From NCBI GenBank assembly GCA_031119155.1, contig JAVHYH010000209.1:1-5464 (forward strand): a stretch of 5,464 nt of DNA, read 5' to 3'. Source of the DNA: Brevundimonas sp. (lineage in GTDB: Bacteria; Pseudomonadota; Alphaproteobacteria; Caulobacterales; Caulobacteraceae). This document shows positions 4,358 through 5,464 of the stretch, one piece after another. The translations under genes and the position numbers were made by a program. Every line of letters begins with the position of its first letter. The stretch's first letter is position 1. The notes beneath the pieces were generated by a model. That model was not told where the DNA came from. It saw nothing but the letters and a program-made list of their open reading frames with translations, and made no database searches.

Positions 4358-5464
4358 CCGATGAGCCTCGAGATCGCTTCGTCCAGCGGCAGGGTCAGTT
4401 TCTCGCCGGTGGCGCGGCGCTTCAGCTCGACCACGCCGTCCGCCAGACCCTTGGGCCCGATGGTCAGCTGCCAGGGCACGCCGATCAGATCAGCGGTGGC
4501 GAACTTGCCGCCCGGACGCTCGTCGGTGTCGTCGTACAGGACATCCTTGCCGGCGGCCTCGAGACGGTGAACCGCCTCCTCGCAGGCGGTCGAGACGGCC
4601 TCGTCGCCGGCGCGCAGGTTGATGACGACCACGTCGAACGGGGCCACGGAGTCCGGCCAGATAATGCCGCCTTCGTCGTGGCTGGCCTCGATGATGGCAC
4701 CCAGCAGGCGCGAGACGCCGACGCCGTAGCTGCCCATGTGGACCGGGGCTTCCTTGCCGTCGGGGCCCTGGACGTTGGCCTTCATGGCGGCGGAGTATTT
4801 GGTGCCGAAGTAGAAGATGTGGCCGACCTCGATGCCGCGGGCCGACAGGCGGTCGCCCTCGGCGGTCCCGGCCTCGAAGGCGGCGGCGTCGTGCATTTCC
4901 TCGGTGGCGGCGTACAGGGCGGTGCGCTCGTCGAAGACGGCCTGCACGGCCTCGGGGCTGAAGTCGTGGCCCGGGGCGGGCATCTCGACCAGCTTGCGGT
5001 CGCAGAAGACCTCGCTCTCGCCGGTGTCGGCCAGGACGATGAACTCGTGGCTGAGGTCGCCGCCGATGGGGCCGGTGTCGGCGCGCATCGGAACCGCCTT
5101 CAGCCCGATGCGGGCGAAGGTGTTCAGATAGGCGGCGAACATGCGGTTGTAGGCGACGCGGGCGGCGGCCTCGTCGATGTCGAACGAATAGGCGTCCTTC
5201 ATCAGGAACTCGCGGCCGCGCATCACGCCGAAGCGCGGGCGGCGCTCGTCGCGGAACTTCCACTGGATGTGGAAGAGGTTCAGCGGCAGGGCTTTGTAGG
5301 ACTTCACGAAGCCGCGGAAGATGTCGGTGATCATCTCCTCGTTGGTCGGGCCGTACAGCAGCTCGCGCTCGTGACGGTCGGTGATGCGCAGCATCTCGGG
5401 ACCGTAGGCGTCGTAGCGGCCGCTCTCGCGCCACAGATCGGCCAGTTGCAGCGTCGGCATCAGC
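4354..5464 (-). CDS. proS: Prolyl-tRNA synthetase, short form without editing insert (5' end beyond the window)
   Basis: Class II aminoacyl-tRNA synthetase that charges tRNA-Pro with proline in the cytoplasm. The visible 370 codons begin at LMPTLQLADLW, which matches E. coli ProS near residue 68 (LMPVVQPADLW). The ATG at 5460 is therefore internal, and about 67 N-terminal residues lie outside. Counting from that Met: motif 2 FRDERRPRFGVMRGREFLMK at 69-88, the prolyl motif FGTKYSAAMK (218-227), motif 3 GSYGVGVSRLLGA (243-255), then the anticodon-binding domain (about 275-368). Only about 80 residues separate motif 2 from the FGTKYS motif. The roughly 180-residue INS editing domain of E. coli ProS is absent, giving a predicted full length near 435, as in other alphaproteobacteria. 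Mischarged Ala-tRNA-Pro must be cleared by a separate protein. The stop overlaps the permease start by 4 bp, so proS heads this run. Confidence 0.96.
   Translation of the reverse strand, partial: LMPTLQLADLWRESGRYDAYGPEMLRITDRHERELLYGPTNEEMITDIFRGFVKSYKALPLNLFHIQWKFRDERRPRFGVMRGREFLMKDAYSFDIDEAAARVAYNRMFAAYLNTFARIGLKAVPMRADTGPIGGDLSHEFIVLADTGESEVFCDRKLVEMPAPGHDFSPEAVQAVFDERTALYAATEEMHDAAAFEAGTAEGDRLSARGIEVGHIFYFGTKYSAAMKANVQGPDGKEAPVHMGSYGVGVSRLLGAIIEASHDEGGIIWPDSVAPFDVVVINLRAGDEAVSTACEEAVHRLEAAGKDVLYDDTDERPGGKFATADLIGVPWQLTIGPKGLADGVVELKRRATGEKLTLPLDEAISRLIG

Noticed and set aside
3008..4570. Long plus-strand open frame (520 codons) across the lol permease
   Set aside because: It is antisense to a permease with clear spans and motifs. 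Its product is a low-complexity run of Asp, Gly, Ala and Gln, as expected from the complement of high-GC codons.
5458..5460. ATG at 5460 as the proS start
   Set aside because: Alignment with the family puts this Met near residue 68, and the codon before it (Leu) continues the conserved LMP segment, so the gene extends past the window edge.

Overview
The window is GC-rich and every gene I can support lies on the minus strand, so it reads from right to left. It suggests an alphaproteobacterium of the Caulobacterales, with Caulobacteraceae such as Brevundimonas or Caulobacter as the best guess. Four things point there: the alphaproteobacterial style of DnaE and ProS, a single LolC/E-type permease beside lolD, LexA operators of the alphaproteobacterial GTTC-N7-GTTC form, and a cluster of GANTC (CcrM) sites in the non-coding DNA. 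The genus is inferred, not proven.

Region by region from the right: (1) 5464-4354 is the 3' five-sixths of proS, a prolyl-tRNA synthetase of the short class that lacks the inserted editing domain. (2) 4357-3053 is a LolC/LolE-family (LolF-like) lipoprotein-release permease that overlaps the proS stop by 4 bp. (3) 3060-2347 is lolD, the ATPase of the same exporter, overlapping the permease by 8 bp. These three are tightly packed and probably one operon. (4) 2346-2203 is a spacer with a GC-rich palindromic patch after lolD, then a sharp promoter (TTGACG - 17 bp - TAGAAC) carrying two tandem, perfect LexA boxes. (5) 2202-2107 is a 31-codon gene for a single-span membrane peptide with an excellent Shine-Dalgarno sequence. 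It is very likely an orthologue of Caulobacter SidA, the SOS-induced cell-division inhibitor. (6) 2106-1871 is a 236-bp leader dense in GTCCGG hexamers, long inverted repeats and GANTC sites. (7) 1870-1 is the N-terminal 623 codons of dnaE, the replicative DNA polymerase III alpha subunit, which runs off the left edge.

The most interesting unit is the middle. A tiny SOS-controlled division inhibitor sits directly upstream of, and pointing into, the replicative polymerase gene, separated by a structured leader rich in candidate methylation sites. This arrangement could link DNA damage, division arrest and polymerase expression. LexA control of the small gene is strongly supported by sequence. 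Any effect on dnaE is conjecture.
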